Positions 26,300 through 35,505 of a DNA stretch of 60,125 bases are shown piece by piece. The notes below the pieces were generated by a model. The model ran no database searches and was not told the origin of the DNA. It saw only the letters and a program-made list of their open reading frames with translations. Numbering within the stretch: position 1 is the stretch's first letter; each line of letters opens with the position of its first letter. The position numbers were made by a program, and so were the translations under genes. Source of the DNA: JALZVT01 sp964611345 (GTDB lineage Bacteria; Pseudomonadota; Gammaproteobacteria; Pseudomonadales; Azotimanducaceae); assembly GCA_964611345.1 (NCBI GenBank), contig CAZSYU010000017.1:1-60125 (forward strand), in the 5' to 3' direction.

Positions 26300-28153
26300 G
26301 TGATGACGACTGACAACCACCTGCAAACGCAGACTGAAGGCAGTACCAGCTTGTGGCAACTCACGCGCGGCCAGCGCCTGCGCTACGCGGGCGCGATCGG
26401 CGCCATGGCACTAACTGGCCTGTTTCTGTTCGGAGCGCCGCTAATCGGCCGCTATGCCATCGATGTGGTTAAGAGTGGTGACTTTGGGGCAGGCATGCCA
26501 GCGCTGGCTGGCTATTTCTCGCAAGGCGAGGCCAGCATTTCTGGCTATCTCTGGGTAAGTGCTGCACTGACACTGCTGGTTACCGCCATCGCGGGTGGCT
26601 TTCTGTATCTGCGCGGTCGTTGGGCAGCGATCGCCTCCGAAGCCATTACGCAACAACTGCGTCATGCACTCTACCGGCGCCTGCACCATGTCCAAGCGCG
26701 CTTCTACGACACCGCAGACACCGGCGATCTCGTGCAGCGCTGCAGTTCTGATGTGGAGACGATTCGCGTGTTCTTGGCTGTCCACGTCGTCGAAATCGGT
26801 CGTGCGATTATGCTGTTTTTGACGGTGATGCCGTTTCTGTTTTGGATGGATGTGAGGCTCGCCTGGCTGTCGATAATGATCATGCCGATTCTCGCTGTTG
26901 GCGCTTATGTCTTTTTCGACAAGGTAAAGACCCTGTTCGAAGAGGCTGATATCGCCGAAGGTCGCCTCACCGCCACCTTGCAGGAAAACCTAACGGGCAT
27001 ACGTGTTGTGCGAGCCTTCGCGCGACAAAAATTTGAAACTGAGAAGTTCGCGGAGAGAAACGCCGAATTTCGCGACCGCTCGCAACGCTTGATGGTTTTG
27101 CAAAGCTACTACTGGGGCGTAACCGATTTCTTTGCTATGGGCCAGCTCGGGGTGGTGCTGATCATGGGTGCAACCTTCATGCGCGAAGGCACCCTAACCG
27201 TAGGCGCGCTGTTCGCCTTCATGACCTACGTGGGCATGGTGATCTGGCCGGTACGCCACCTGGGTCGCGTACTCGCTGACACCGGCAAGGCAGTCATTGC
27301 ACTCGGACGGGTAAACCACGTGTTGCGTGAACCGGCAGAACAGGATGGGTATGTACCGACAAGTGGACGTGCACAGGGACATTTGCGGCTCACAGATCTG
27401 CAATTCGATTACGTGCCACAAACACCCGTACTGAGTAAACTGAGCCTCAACATCACACCCGGCGAAACGCTAGGTATTGTTGGCCCTCCCGGCTGTGGAA
27501 AAACCAGTCTGATTCGCGTGCTGTTGCGGCTATACGACTACAACGGTGGCTCCGTAACGCTCGACGGCCACGAAATCAATGAGCTCGATCGGCACTGGCT
27601 ACGCAGCCAAATCGGTGTCGTGTTTCAAGATCCATTCTTGTACTCACGCTCCATTGGCGGCAACGTCGCGCTCGGTCGACCCAATGCCGGTCACGCAGAC
27701 ATGCTAAAAGCCTGCCAGGACGCGGCTATTCACGAGGCCATTATCGGATTCTCGGACGGTTATGACGAACGGGTCGGCGAGCGCGGAGTGACGCTTTCTG
27801 GCGGCCAACGACAACGTCTGGCACTTGCGCGTACGCTGCTGAAAGACCCTCCGGTACTCATCCTGGATGACTCGCTGTCAGCCGTAGATACCGGCACAGA
27901 GCAACTCATTTTGCGCGCGTTGCGCGCCAGAAAGGGCAAGCAAACCACTCTGATAATTGCCCACCGATTGTCTAGCGTGCGGCACGCTGATCGTATTCTG
28001 GTGCTCAATGACGGCCGCATGGAGCAACTGGGCAGCCACGATGAACTGGCGGCTACCGAGGGTCTGTATCAACGACTCTGCAAAATTCAGGGCAAGCTCG
28101 ACGATGCCATAAGCGTTGACCTGCGAGCCAACACTGATAACACAGGAAACTGA
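26300..28153 (+). CDS. ABC exporter half-transporter A (degenerate ATP site)
   Basis: A 617-residue type IV ABC exporter subunit: six-helix membrane domain (about 28-335) followed by an ATPase domain with Walker A GPPGCGKTS (about 394), Q-loop VFQDPFLYS, signature LSGGQRQRL (about 498), Walker B LILDDSLSAVD and H-loop IIAHRLSS. The residue after the Walker B Asp is Asp rather than the catalytic Glu, the hallmark of the degenerate partner in heterodimeric exporters such as TM287/288 or BmrCD. It starts GTG at 26300 (ATG at 26303 possible), and the second subunit begins 5 bases after its stop. Substrate unknown; lipids or drugs are typical for the family. Confidence 0.94.
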   Translation: MMTTDNHLQTQTEGSTSLWQLTRGQRLRYAGAIGAMALTGLFLFGAPLIGRYAIDVVKSGDFGAGMPALAGYFSQGEASISGYLWVSAALTLLVTAIAGGFLYLRGRWAAIASEAITQQLRHALYRRLHHVQARFYDTADTGDLVQRCSSDVETIRVFLAVHVVEIGRAIMLFLTVMPFLFWMDVRLAWLSIMIMPILAVGAYVFFDKVKTLFEEADIAEGRLTATLQENLTGIRVVRAFARQKFETEKFAERNAEFRDRSQRLMVLQSYYWGVTDFFAMGQLGVVLIMGATFMREGTLTVGALFAFMTYVGMVIWPVRHLGRVLADTGKAVIALGRVNHVLREPAEQDGYVPTSGRAQGHLRLTDLQFDYVPQTPVLSKLSLNITPGETLGIVGPPGCGKTSLIRVLLRLYDYNGGSVTLDGHEINELDRHWLRSQIGVVFQDPFLYSRSIGGNVALGRPNAGHADMLKACQDAAIHEAIIGFSDGYDERVGERGVTLSGGQRQRLALARTLLKDPPVLILDDSLSAVDTGTEQLILRALRARKGKQTTLIIAHRLSSVRHADRILVLNDGRMEQLGSHDELAATEGLYQRLCKIQGKLDDAISVDLRANTDNTGN

Positions 28154-28158
28154 AACAC

Positions 28159-30033
28159 ATGGACGAATATGACGACGATGCGTTTGACGACGGCTTTGAT
28201 GACGACGCTGCTGCCAAGCGCGTAAACATGACTCTGTGGAAGAAACTCTTTGCCTACGCTCGCCGCTATCCCCGTGACCTGTTCTGGTTAGCTGTTTGCG
28301 CTTTCGTAACGGCCTGCATGGAAGTAGCTTACCCATTGCTCACCCGCGGCGTGGTAGACGAAGTCGCTGTGCATGGCGCCAATGCCAACCTGGTGCCCTG
28401 GGTAGTGAAGTACTTATTAGTTACCGCTGCAATCGCACTCGCTATCACAGGCTTTGTACAAATCGCGGGCAAGATTCGCACGCACGTTAGTCACGACATT
28501 CGCTCAGCAGGTTTCGACAACTTGCAACGGCTGTCTTTCTCGTACTATGACCATCGCCCAGTGGGCTGGCTGATGGCCCGCATGACCTCTGACTGTGAAC
28601 GCCTGTCGAACATTCTGGCCTGGGGCTTTCTCGATTTGATTTGGGGTATGACCATGATGCTGGGCATTGCGCTCGCCATGCTGGTGATGAGCCCCAAGCT
28701 TGCATTAGTAGTGTTGTGCGTCATTCCATTGTTGGCCTGGGTTTCTGCACAGTTCCAACGCCGCATCCTAAAAAGCGCGCGGGTAGTTCGCGCCACCAAC
28801 AGCCGCATTACGGCGTCGTACAACGAAGCCATTATGGGCGTGCTAACCAGCAAGGCATTCGTTCGCGAAAACAGCAATCAAAGTGATTTTGGCTCACTAA
28901 CTGGCCGCATGCAGTCCGCTAGCGTACAAAACCTAACTCAGGCAGCTATTTACTTGCCGCTGGTGATCACTCTCGCAAGCCTCGTCATGGGCATGACGCT
29001 AGCTGTGGGCGGGTTTGATGTCCTGGGTGGTGTGATAACTGCAGGCACGCTCGTCGCGTTTATGGCCTACGCCCGGCATTTTTTCGAGCCGGTCGAACAG
29101 TTGGGTGCCTGGTTCGCCGAAATGCAGATGGCCCAGGCCTCCGCCGAACGTATCCTGTCCCTGATCGAAGCCGAGCCAGAGATCGCTGACTCTCCGACAG
29201 TGATAGCTGCAATGGCAGCACAGCGCCCCGTGGCTGATGAAGACAGAAAGAACATCGCCCTGGATGGGGGTGCCGCTCGCATTGAAAAAATCGAACTGCA
29301 AAATTTGAGTTTCGCCTACGACCCTGCCAAACCAGTACTGGACGATATCAATCTAACCGTCACTCGTGGCGAGACCATTGCGATTGTCGGCCCAACCGGC
29401 GGTGGTAAAAGCACCCTGGTGAACCTGATTTGTCGTTTTTACGAACCCACTCGTGGCGCGGTGCTCATCAACGACGTTGACTATAGGACGCGCAGCCTGA
29501 TTTGGCTGCAGTCGAGCCTTGGCATGGTGCTGCAAAACGCACACGTGTTCAGCGGCACCATTCGCGACAACATCCGCTACGGGCGGCTTGCAGCGACTGA
29601 CGAGGAAGTGATCCAGGCAGCCAAGCTCGCCGGTGCCCACGATCTGGTGATCGCCATGGAAAAAGGTTACGACACCCAAACGGGCGAAGGCGGTGCATCG
29701 CTCTCGGCCGGGCAAAAGCAGCTGGTCTCATTCGCGCGGGCAATTTTGGCGGACCCGCAAATTCTCGTGATGGATGAAGCGACCTCAAGCGTTGACACCG
29801 AAACCGAACAACGCATTCAGGCGGGCCTGGGCAATGTTCTGGACGGCCGCATCGCGTTTGTCATTGCCCACCGACTCTCAACCATTCGTAACGCGCACAG
29901 AATATTGGTCATCGCCGACGGCAAGATTGCCGAGATGGGCAACCACGCAGAGCTTATGGCTATGAACGGCCGCTACCGGGAACTGTATCGTCAGCAAAGT
30001 CTGCAGGAGACCACGTTTGCTGTTGCTACTTAA
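28159..30033 (+). CDS. ABC exporter half-transporter B (catalytic Glu subunit)
   Basis: A 624-residue ABC exporter subunit forming a heterodimer with the preceding gene product. A short acidic N-terminus (Asp-rich, residues 1-16) is followed by the six-helix domain and an ATPase domain with Walker A GPTGGGKST (about 410), Q-loop VLQNAHVFSG, signature LSAGQKQLV (about 514), Walker B ILVMDEATSSVD with the catalytic Glu, and H-loop VIAHRLST. Its signature departs from LSGGQ (Gly to Ala), exactly where it faces the degenerate site of the partner. It converges with the photolyase gene one base away. Confidence 0.94.
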   Translation: MDEYDDDAFDDGFDDDAAAKRVNMTLWKKLFAYARRYPRDLFWLAVCAFVTACMEVAYPLLTRGVVDEVAVHGANANLVPWVVKYLLVTAAIALAITGFVQIAGKIRTHVSHDIRSAGFDNLQRLSFSYYDHRPVGWLMARMTSDCERLSNILAWGFLDLIWGMTMMLGIALAMLVMSPKLALVVLCVIPLLAWVSAQFQRRILKSARVVRATNSRITASYNEAIMGVLTSKAFVRENSNQSDFGSLTGRMQSASVQNLTQAAIYLPLVITLASLVMGMTLAVGGFDVLGGVITAGTLVAFMAYARHFFEPVEQLGAWFAEMQMAQASAERILSLIEAEPEIADSPTVIAAMAAQRPVADEDRKNIALDGGAARIEKIELQNLSFAYDPAKPVLDDINLTVTRGETIAIVGPTGGGKSTLVNLICRFYEPTRGAVLINDVDYRTRSLIWLQSSLGMVLQNAHVFSGTIRDNIRYGRLAATDEEVIQAAKLAGAHDLVIAMEKGYDTQTGEGGASLSAGQKQLVSFARAILADPQILVMDEATSSVDTETEQRIQAGLGNVLDGRIAFVIAHRLSTIRNAHRILVIADGKIAEMGNHAELMAMNGRYRELYRQQSLQETTFAVAT

Positions 30034-30034
30034 G

Positions 30035-31441
30035 TCAGATCTTAAAAGCCGCAAGTGCCCTCTCGCGGGCGAACTTGTGATCCACAATGAGTGGAGGATA
30101 GTCGTGTCCAGTTACCGTCCAGGGCTCAAGTAATGCCTTGCCAGATAAACCTGCAAGCTCTGGAACATAGTGTTTGATGAACTGCCCCTCGCCGTCGAAG
30201 CGTTTCGCCTGTGTAATGGGATTGAAGATGCGGAAGTAAGGCGCTGCATCGGTACCGGTGGATGCACTCCACTGCCAGCCACCGTTGTTGGACGCAAAAT
30301 CGCCATCAACCAAATGCTGCATAAAATGCCGCTCGCCCCAGCGCCAGTCGATGAGTAAGTGCTTGGTCAGAAACATGGCCGTGATCATGCGCAGTCTGTT
30401 GTGCATCCAGCCAGTGGCGAGCAACTGCCGCTGGGCTGCATCGACAATGGGATAGCCGGTGTTGCCTGTGCACCAGGCCGAAAAATCCTTCGTATCGTAC
30501 CGCCACGGCACCGGGGCCATGGCCCGCTTAAAAGGTAGCAATTGCGAAACATGAGGAAACTGCGCAATAACGTGCCGATAAAATTCGCGCCAGATCAATT
30601 CCGATAACCAGTTTGCAGGCCCTTCGTCGAGGGCGGCATAGTCAGCCGCGCCAGCCACCCCAGCAGCAGAGAAACAACGCCGCGGAGAGAGTGCGCCCAC
30701 CGACAAGTAGGGCGACAGCGAACTGGTACCCGGCAGCGCTGGCAAATCGCGCGCGGCATGATAATCAGCCACAGCTTCGGTGCAAAAAGCTGTCATCCGC
30801 GCAAGAGCCACACGCTCGCCGCCCGGCCACAATTCAGCAAAAAGCGCAGCGCTCGCACCATCCACACTACCAGGGATGGCGTCTGCATCTATGCCAGTCG
30901 ATTTCTGGGCCGAGGGTAACGCAACCTCGTCAAGCCCACTTCCCAACTCCGCCAACCAGCGGCGCTTGAACGGACTGAACACCGTGTAAGGTTCATTGTT
31001 ACCGGTCAGCACTGTACCTGGAGAACGGATAACGGTGCTTTCAAACACACTCACCATACAGCCAAGCGCTTCGAGCTCCCGGGTTGTCTTTGAATCTCGC
31101 TTGCGCTCATTCAGTGGATATTCGGCGCTGAAGTGCACGCCAGCAATCGCGTGTTTCTTAACATACCTCGCAAGAACTCGCGGTACATCTGCAAACAATG
31201 GAGCTCGCAGAATTTTGAGCGGCACGCGCAGCTTGGCAAGGTCGGCTGACAGCTCTTTGAGGGTGCGCAGCAGAAACGCAATGCGGGCGTTGCCCACATC
31301 ATGATCGCGCCACTGTTTTGCGCTAAGCACAAAGCAGGCAATCGTAGGCCCAGCGGCCATCGCACTTGCGAGCGCCGCGTTATCATGCACGCGTAAATCC
31401 GAACGCAGCCAAACCAGCTGGGTTGCCTTAGTTGTCTGCAA
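30035..31441 (-). CDS. phrB: Deoxyribodipyrimidine (CPD) photolyase
   Basis: Light-driven repair enzyme for cyclobutane pyrimidine dimers. It has the N-terminal antenna-binding alpha/beta domain (LVWLRSDLRVHDNAAL) and the C-terminal FAD domain with WREFYRHV, TGYPIVDAAQRQL, TGWMHNRLRM, and NNGGWQWSASTGTDAAPYFRIFNP, i.e. class I CPD photolyase. The start is uncertain: I use TTG at 31441, four codons before the conserved region (468 residues); the frame also allows GTG at 31483. It overlaps the 3' end of the ybgA-like gene, the same gene pair as ybgA-phr of E. coli. Confidence 0.93.
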   Translation of the reverse strand: MQTTKATQLVWLRSDLRVHDNAALASAMAAGPTIACFVLSAKQWRDHDVGNARIAFLLRTLKELSADLAKLRVPLKILRAPLFADVPRVLARYVKKHAIAGVHFSAEYPLNERKRDSKTTRELEALGCMVSVFESTVIRSPGTVLTGNNEPYTVFSPFKRRWLAELGSGLDEVALPSAQKSTGIDADAIPGSVDGASAALFAELWPGGERVALARMTAFCTEAVADYHAARDLPALPGTSSLSPYLSVGALSPRRCFSAAGVAGAADYAALDEGPANWLSELIWREFYRHVIAQFPHVSQLLPFKRAMAPVPWRYDTKDFSAWCTGNTGYPIVDAAQRQLLATGWMHNRLRMITAMFLTKHLLIDWRWGERHFMQHLVDGDFASNNGGWQWSASTGTDAAPYFRIFNPITQAKRFDGEGQFIKHYVPELAGLSGKALLEPWTVTGHDYPPLIVDHKFARERALAAFKI

Positions 31442-32384
31442 GGGGGTGCGGGTCAAGATATATCTGCTGCAACGCGTAGTCACTCGAATGCTGCTTTAAA
31501 TGGTGTCGCAGCAGCGTCAAAGGCACCCGCAACGGCTGCAATCCCCGTCGATAATCTTCGATAAGCTGGGTCAACTCCGCCCGATCGGCCAGACTTAGAG
31601 CCTGCTTCACATAGCCTTGTAGATGCGCCAACACATTGGCGTGTCCACCGCGCGTTGCCGTTTGGGCCAACCCGGCCATTAGCTCCCTGAAGTAGGCCTG
31701 ACCGGCGCGAGCTATGGCATCAGCACCACCTGAAAGGTCGCTCAACGCCCTGCCGGCTGAAGTCATATGCATCACGCTGTGGGCCATCAGGAGATACTTG
31801 TAGCGCGAATGAAACTCAACCAACTGGGCCGCCCTGGGTTGGCTTACCCATAGGCGTTGCCAGTGGGCATAGACAAAGGCCCGCAACACAAAGTTCTCGC
31901 GAACCACAGGGTCAAACAGTCGCTCACCCTCTTCCATCGGCAAGTTAGGCAGCAGCTCACTCAGCGCTCGGGCATACACACCGCGCCCGCTCGGCTCAGG
32001 TCGGCCAGAGGCAGCAAACACCTTGACCCGATGCAACCCACATGAGGGCGAGTTGGGCATGAAAATATACCCGCTAAGCTGCCCAACAGCAGGTGCAACA
32101 CGCCGCGCCTCGGCGTCTAGCAGGTCTGTGACATCGCGTTCACTGCGAACGCCAAGCGCTGCGCAATCAGTGCCCCTTCCAACCAGTCGAATCGGCTCCC
32201 TTGGCGTACCCAGCCCTATCGCCATCTCAGGACAGAATCCAACAAATTCAAACAATCCTGCTAGCTCTTCATGCGGCAAGGCGGATCTTTTGTGCCCGCC
32301 GTCATAGCGCACCGGCGACCCTAACAGACAGTCACTCACAGCGACCTGCACGGGTGCTGTGGGACGGGCAGGAAAATCAACCAT
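31428..32384 (-). CDS. ybgA: DUF523/DUF1722 protein (YbgA-like)
   Basis: A 318-residue two-domain protein. The N-terminal DUF523 part carries VAVSDCLLGSPVRYDGGHKR, FCPEMAIGLGTPREPIRLV and PSCGLHRVKVF, with conserved Cys residues consistent with a metal or Fe-S site. The C-terminal DUF1722 part (about 190-318, HSRYKYLLMAHS) corresponds to E. coli YbgA. I start at ATG 32384, which overlaps the acyl-CoA dehydrogenase stop by eight bases. The link with photolyase is conserved in other gammaproteobacteria and suggests a role in photorepair or light response; the biochemical role is not known to me. Confidence 0.88.
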   Translation of the reverse strand: MVDFPARPTAPVQVAVSDCLLGSPVRYDGGHKRSALPHEELAGLFEFVGFCPEMAIGLGTPREPIRLVGRGTDCAALGVRSERDVTDLLDAEARRVAPAVGQLSGYIFMPNSPSCGLHRVKVFAASGRPEPSGRGVYARALSELLPNLPMEEGERLFDPVVRENFVLRAFVYAHWQRLWVSQPRAAQLVEFHSRYKYLLMAHSVMHMTSAGRALSDLSGGADAIARAGQAYFRELMAGLAQTATRGGHANVLAHLQGYVKQALSLADRAELTQLIEDYRRGLQPLRVPLTLLRHHLKQHSSDYALQQIYLDPHPLADN

Positions 32385-33390
32385 GCTGGGCAATGTAGGC
32401 CCAAAGGTCATCCGCACTGCCAGCACAAACTTCAGCACCTATAAACGTTGCCCAATCTGACTCAGTCCCAAACTGATCGCGCCAGGACCACAGCCGCCGC
32501 GTTAACTGATGCAGCGAATATTCCATGGTAAAACCCATAGCGCCATGCACCTGGTGCGCTATTTCTGCACCTACACCAACTGCCGCGCCAACTCGCACCT
32601 TGGCCACAGCAACATCAGAAGTACGCAACTGTGCGCCTGCCGCTGCGCTAACCTCTACCGAGTGGATAGCAGCATCGGTGGCACGTTGTGATGCTGCAAC
32701 TTCGGCCGCCAGTACCGCCAGTTGATGCTGAATGGCCTGAAACTTGGAAATAGCGCGACCAAATTGCTCGCGCTCGGAACAGTAGCTGATAGCCATGTTT
32801 AAACTCGCTTCAAGTCCGCCACACATCTGCGCGGCACGGCCCAACGCGGCAAGTGCGTACAAGTCAGGAGCCGCAAACTCGCTGGCTGCGGCCTTGTCCC
32901 AGGCATCACCCAGTTCTATGCGTGCGACGGGCTCGCCCAACATGGCATCCACAGCAATCGGTTCTAACCCAGCCAGCGATACGACACGGGCTTTGCCTGC
33001 CGCTACATCAAGCACTACGGCTGCCTCAAAGTGCTCGGGCCATGGCAACTCTATAGATTCCGCTTGCCCTGCGTGTTGTTGCAGCTCGGCAAGGGCAGTG
33101 GCAGGCGCGGTTTTACCCAGCGCAACCTGTGCCAGCAGGCAGTCAAGCAACGGCAAGGGCGCTGCAAAGCGTCCACTCACCCGCAAAAATTCAAATAGCT
33201 CGCCATGACCCGTGCCGCTTTCGGCAAGGCCAATCTCCAGCAAACCATTCTCGACAAGGGTGTTCCAAAGAGTGGCAGGCCACACTCCGTCTTGCGCAGC
33301 TTCGACAACGCCATGATCACAGCCATCAGAGAATATCCGGGTAGCGCTATCGATTATCAGGTCGCGGGTAGAAAGATCTGTGTCTGTCAC
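32377..33390 (-). CDS. Acyl-CoA dehydrogenase-like subunit (FadE28-like, small)
   Basis: A 337-residue short acyl-CoA dehydrogenase homologue. It keeps the C-terminal helical bundle (YCSEREQFGRAISKFQAIQHQLA, then HQVHGAMGFTMEYSLHQLTRR) but has a shortened and divergent FAD/substrate half. This length and sequence style match the smaller subunit of heteromeric alpha2beta2 dehydrogenases such as FadE28/FadE29 of mycobacterial steroid degradation. It starts GTG at 33390, 40 bases after the partner's stop. It is probably inactive alone and needs the next gene's product. Confidence 0.87.
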   Translation of the reverse strand: MTDTDLSTRDLIIDSATRIFSDGCDHGVVEAAQDGVWPATLWNTLVENGLLEIGLAESGTGHGELFEFLRVSGRFAAPLPLLDCLLAQVALGKTAPATALAELQQHAGQAESIELPWPEHFEAAVVLDVAAGKARVVSLAGLEPIAVDAMLGEPVARIELGDAWDKAAASEFAAPDLYALAALGRAAQMCGGLEASLNMAISYCSEREQFGRAISKFQAIQHQLAVLAAEVAASQRATDAAIHSVEVSAAAGAQLRTSDVAVAKVRVGAAVGVGAEIAHQVHGAMGFTMEYSLHQLTRRLWSWRDQFGTESDWATFIGAEVCAGSADDLWAYIAQHG

Positions 33391-33430
33391 TTCATGGTCT
33401 CTATGAATTCAGTGTTTGTTCTAACTAGCG

Positions 33431-34588
33431 CTAGCGCAACCCAAGGCCGCGGGCGATCACACCACGCAGAATTTCTCGGGTGCCACCACGCAGGGTGAAC
33501 GATGGCGATAACAGCAAAGTGTCTTGCAACGCGGCCTGTAATTGTGGCGAGCGATGTTGCATCGGTAGAACCAGTCGAGCCACCTCTGGAACCAGCTTTT
33601 CGTAGTTATTACCCAGCTCTTTCACCAGAGCTGCTTCCACGTTTGGGCTATCGCCACGCTGCAACATGCCAGCCACTGAGATGGACATCCGACGCAAAGT
33701 AATCAATTGCGCGACAAGCCCACCGAGGCGCGCATGCTGCTCGGCAGAGGCTTGCGACTGTAACGAGCGCACGAGCTCAACAAGAATTCGAAACGCAGAC
33801 AAAAAACGCTCAGGTCCGCTGCGCTCGTAGCCCAGTTCGCTGGTAACCTGCGCCCAACCGTTACCAGGTTCACCAACCATGTCGTCTGCAGAGACAAAGT
33901 AGTCTGTGAACACTACCTCGTTAAAGTCTTCGTTGCCGGTCATATTGCGAATCGGTCGAACCTCGACACCATCTTTGTGCAGGTCAATGACAAACTGGCT
34001 CAATCCGGCGTGACGATTCTCAGCTGGGGCCTCGGTCCGCACCAACGCCACCATATAATGATTGCGATGCGCATCTGTCGACCATAGCTTGGTGCCGTTA
34101 ATCACCCAACCGCCCTGCACCTCGGTTGCCGTTGTGCGAACACTCGCCAGATCCGAACCACTGTTGGGTTCGCTCATACCAATCGAAAAATACGACTCGC
34201 CGCGTGCTATCGCTGGCACGTATTTTTCTCGCTGCGCCGCACTGCCAAAGCGCAACAACAAAGGACCGCTTTGACGATCGGCAATCCAGTGCGCGCTCAC
34301 GGGAGCGCCAGCGGCCAACAGCTCTTCGGTCACAACATAACGCTCGAAGAAGGTCCGTTCGTGCCCACCATAGGCCTTCGGCCAGGTCATACCGATCCAG
34401 CCCTGCTGACCCAGGGCTTGGGAGAATTCCGGGTCATGACCGGACGTGAAATCCGAGTTACGGCGTCTCGCGGTGGGATACTCCGAACGCAAAAAATCGC
34501 GCACCTGAGCGCGCAACTCTTCCGTTTCTGCCGGCAAACCGATCTGCTGAAATTGCAACGGCTGGTTCTGCGTTTGCGAGCTACTCAA
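33431..34588 (-). CDS. Acyl-CoA dehydrogenase, large subunit (FadE29-like)
   Basis: A 385-residue acyl-CoA dehydrogenase with the FAD-binding middle domain (SIGMSEPNSGSDLASVRTTA, then GTKLWSTDAHR) and a C-terminal end SFTLRGGTREILRGVIARGLGL. The start is TTG at 34588: a perfect AGGAGG lies seven bases before it, whereas the open frame to 34681 overlaps the divergent neighbour and is not family-like. Together with the 337-residue partner it resembles FadE28-FadE29-type heterotetramers that desaturate steroid side-chain CoA esters (family knowledge); the true substrate here is not known. Confidence 0.9.
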   Translation of the reverse strand: MSSSQTQNQPLQFQQIGLPAETEELRAQVRDFLRSEYPTARRRNSDFTSGHDPEFSQALGQQGWIGMTWPKAYGGHERTFFERYVVTEELLAAGAPVSAHWIADRQSGPLLLRFGSAAQREKYVPAIARGESYFSIGMSEPNSGSDLASVRTTATEVQGGWVINGTKLWSTDAHRNHYMVALVRTEAPAENRHAGLSQFVIDLHKDGVEVRPIRNMTGNEDFNEVVFTDYFVSADDMVGEPGNGWAQVTSELGYERSGPERFLSAFRILVELVRSLQSQASAEQHARLGGLVAQLITLRRMSISVAGMLQRGDSPNVEAALVKELGNNYEKLVPEVARLVLPMQHRSPQLQAALQDTLLLSPSFTLRGGTREILRGVIARGLGLR

Positions 34589-34595
34589 GCTGTTT

Positions 34596-34601
34596 CCTCC
34601 T
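34596..34601 (-). promoter_or_regulatory. Strong ribosome site deciding a TTG start
   Basis: AGGAGG on the minus strand, seven bases before the TTG at 34588. It settles the start of the FadE29-like dehydrogenase. Confidence 0.8.
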
Positions 34602-34649
34602 ATATTGCAGGCTATGCAAGGAGCTAGCCAGGCACTAAAGTAGCACTCA

Positions 34650-35048
34650 ATGAACGAACAAGATATTCGCCTCGACGCCATATTTGCCGAGATTCGAGAG
34701 CAATCACGGGTTGCCGATAGCTTCCTTGATCGGGACCGCTATCAGATCCTAGCTTGTACGGTGTGGTCAAATCTGGTCATGAACCCGGATGACGCCGGAA
34801 TCGACGAATCGCAACTGGAGTCTATCCATGATCTCATTGTGACCGAGGTACAAAACGATCTCGGCGCTGAGGCTGACCTCGCTAGCTGCTTCAAATTCTT
34901 AACCACCAAGGCCGGTGAAGCCGCCATGCAGGCGAATAAGGTCTCAGGCACTCATCGGGATTTGTTGCTGTACTTTAGCTCGATGATTCTCGACCCCGAG
35001 GGTCACAAACGCTGGTCGGCAGATCTTAGAGAACAGCAGAAAGACTGA
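34650..35048 (+). CDS. Small acidic protein of unknown function
   Basis: A 132-residue, predominantly helical and acidic protein (MNEQDIRLDAIFAEIREQ at the N-terminus, LREQQKD at the C-terminus) with no signal peptide or membrane segment. I do not recognise a family. It is divergent from the FadE29-like dehydrogenase, 61 bases away, and its last 23 bases overlap the convergent yjbQ gene. Codon use and composition look like the neighbours, so I consider it real. Confidence 0.6.
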   Translation: MNEQDIRLDAIFAEIREQSRVADSFLDRDRYQILACTVWSNLVMNPDDAGIDESQLESIHDLIVTEVQNDLGAEADLASCFKFLTTKAGEAAMQANKVSGTHRDLLLYFSSMILDPEGHKRWSADLREQQKD

Positions 35049-35439
35049 TCACCAATTCACGCTCATGCGGTGCATGCCGATGCTCCCACAGGTAAATTGC
35101 CTGCCATGTGCCAAGCGCCATTTGGCCAGCCATTACAGGAATCGTCAGACTCGTCTGCGTGAGTGCCGCCTTGATGTGCGCCGGCATGTCGTCTGCACCC
35201 TCTGCAGTGTGCGTGTATAACTCGTCACTTTCAGGAACCAGCGACCCTAAAAAGTTCGCCAGATCGTGCTGCACGCTCGGGTCAGCATTCTCCTGGATCA
35301 CTAAACTTGCGGATGTATGTCGCAAAAAAACTGTGATCAGACACTCATCCACCCCACGCCGCGAAACCACCTCAGCGACTTTGTGCGTGACGTCGTAGAG
35401 CCCCTGCCCGGTCGTCTTTATTGTGGCAATGCTGGTCAT
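35026..35439 (-). CDS. yjbQ: YjbQ family protein (UPF0047)
   Basis: A 137-residue protein of the YjbQ/UPF0047 family, which forms a trimer and has been linked to weak thiamine-phosphate synthase activity. The family signature is complete: LRHTSASLVIQENADPSVQHDL, the DDMPAHIKAAL segment and GTWQAIYLWEHRHAPHERELVI. The conserved His residues and Glu form the putative metal site. An AGGAG ribosome site precedes the ATG. The 3' end overlaps the convergent small gene by 23 bases. Confidence 0.92.
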   Translation of the reverse strand: MTSIATIKTTGQGLYDVTHKVAEVVSRRGVDECLITVFLRHTSASLVIQENADPSVQHDLANFLGSLVPESDELYTHTAEGADDMPAHIKAALTQTSLTIPVMAGQMALGTWQAIYLWEHRHAPHERELVISLSAVL

Positions 35440-35505
35440 GGAGAGCAGCTCCTACTCTAGGGCCGTTAAAAATTGTTTAACCAGTCTACCGCCAACCGAA
35501 CTGAT

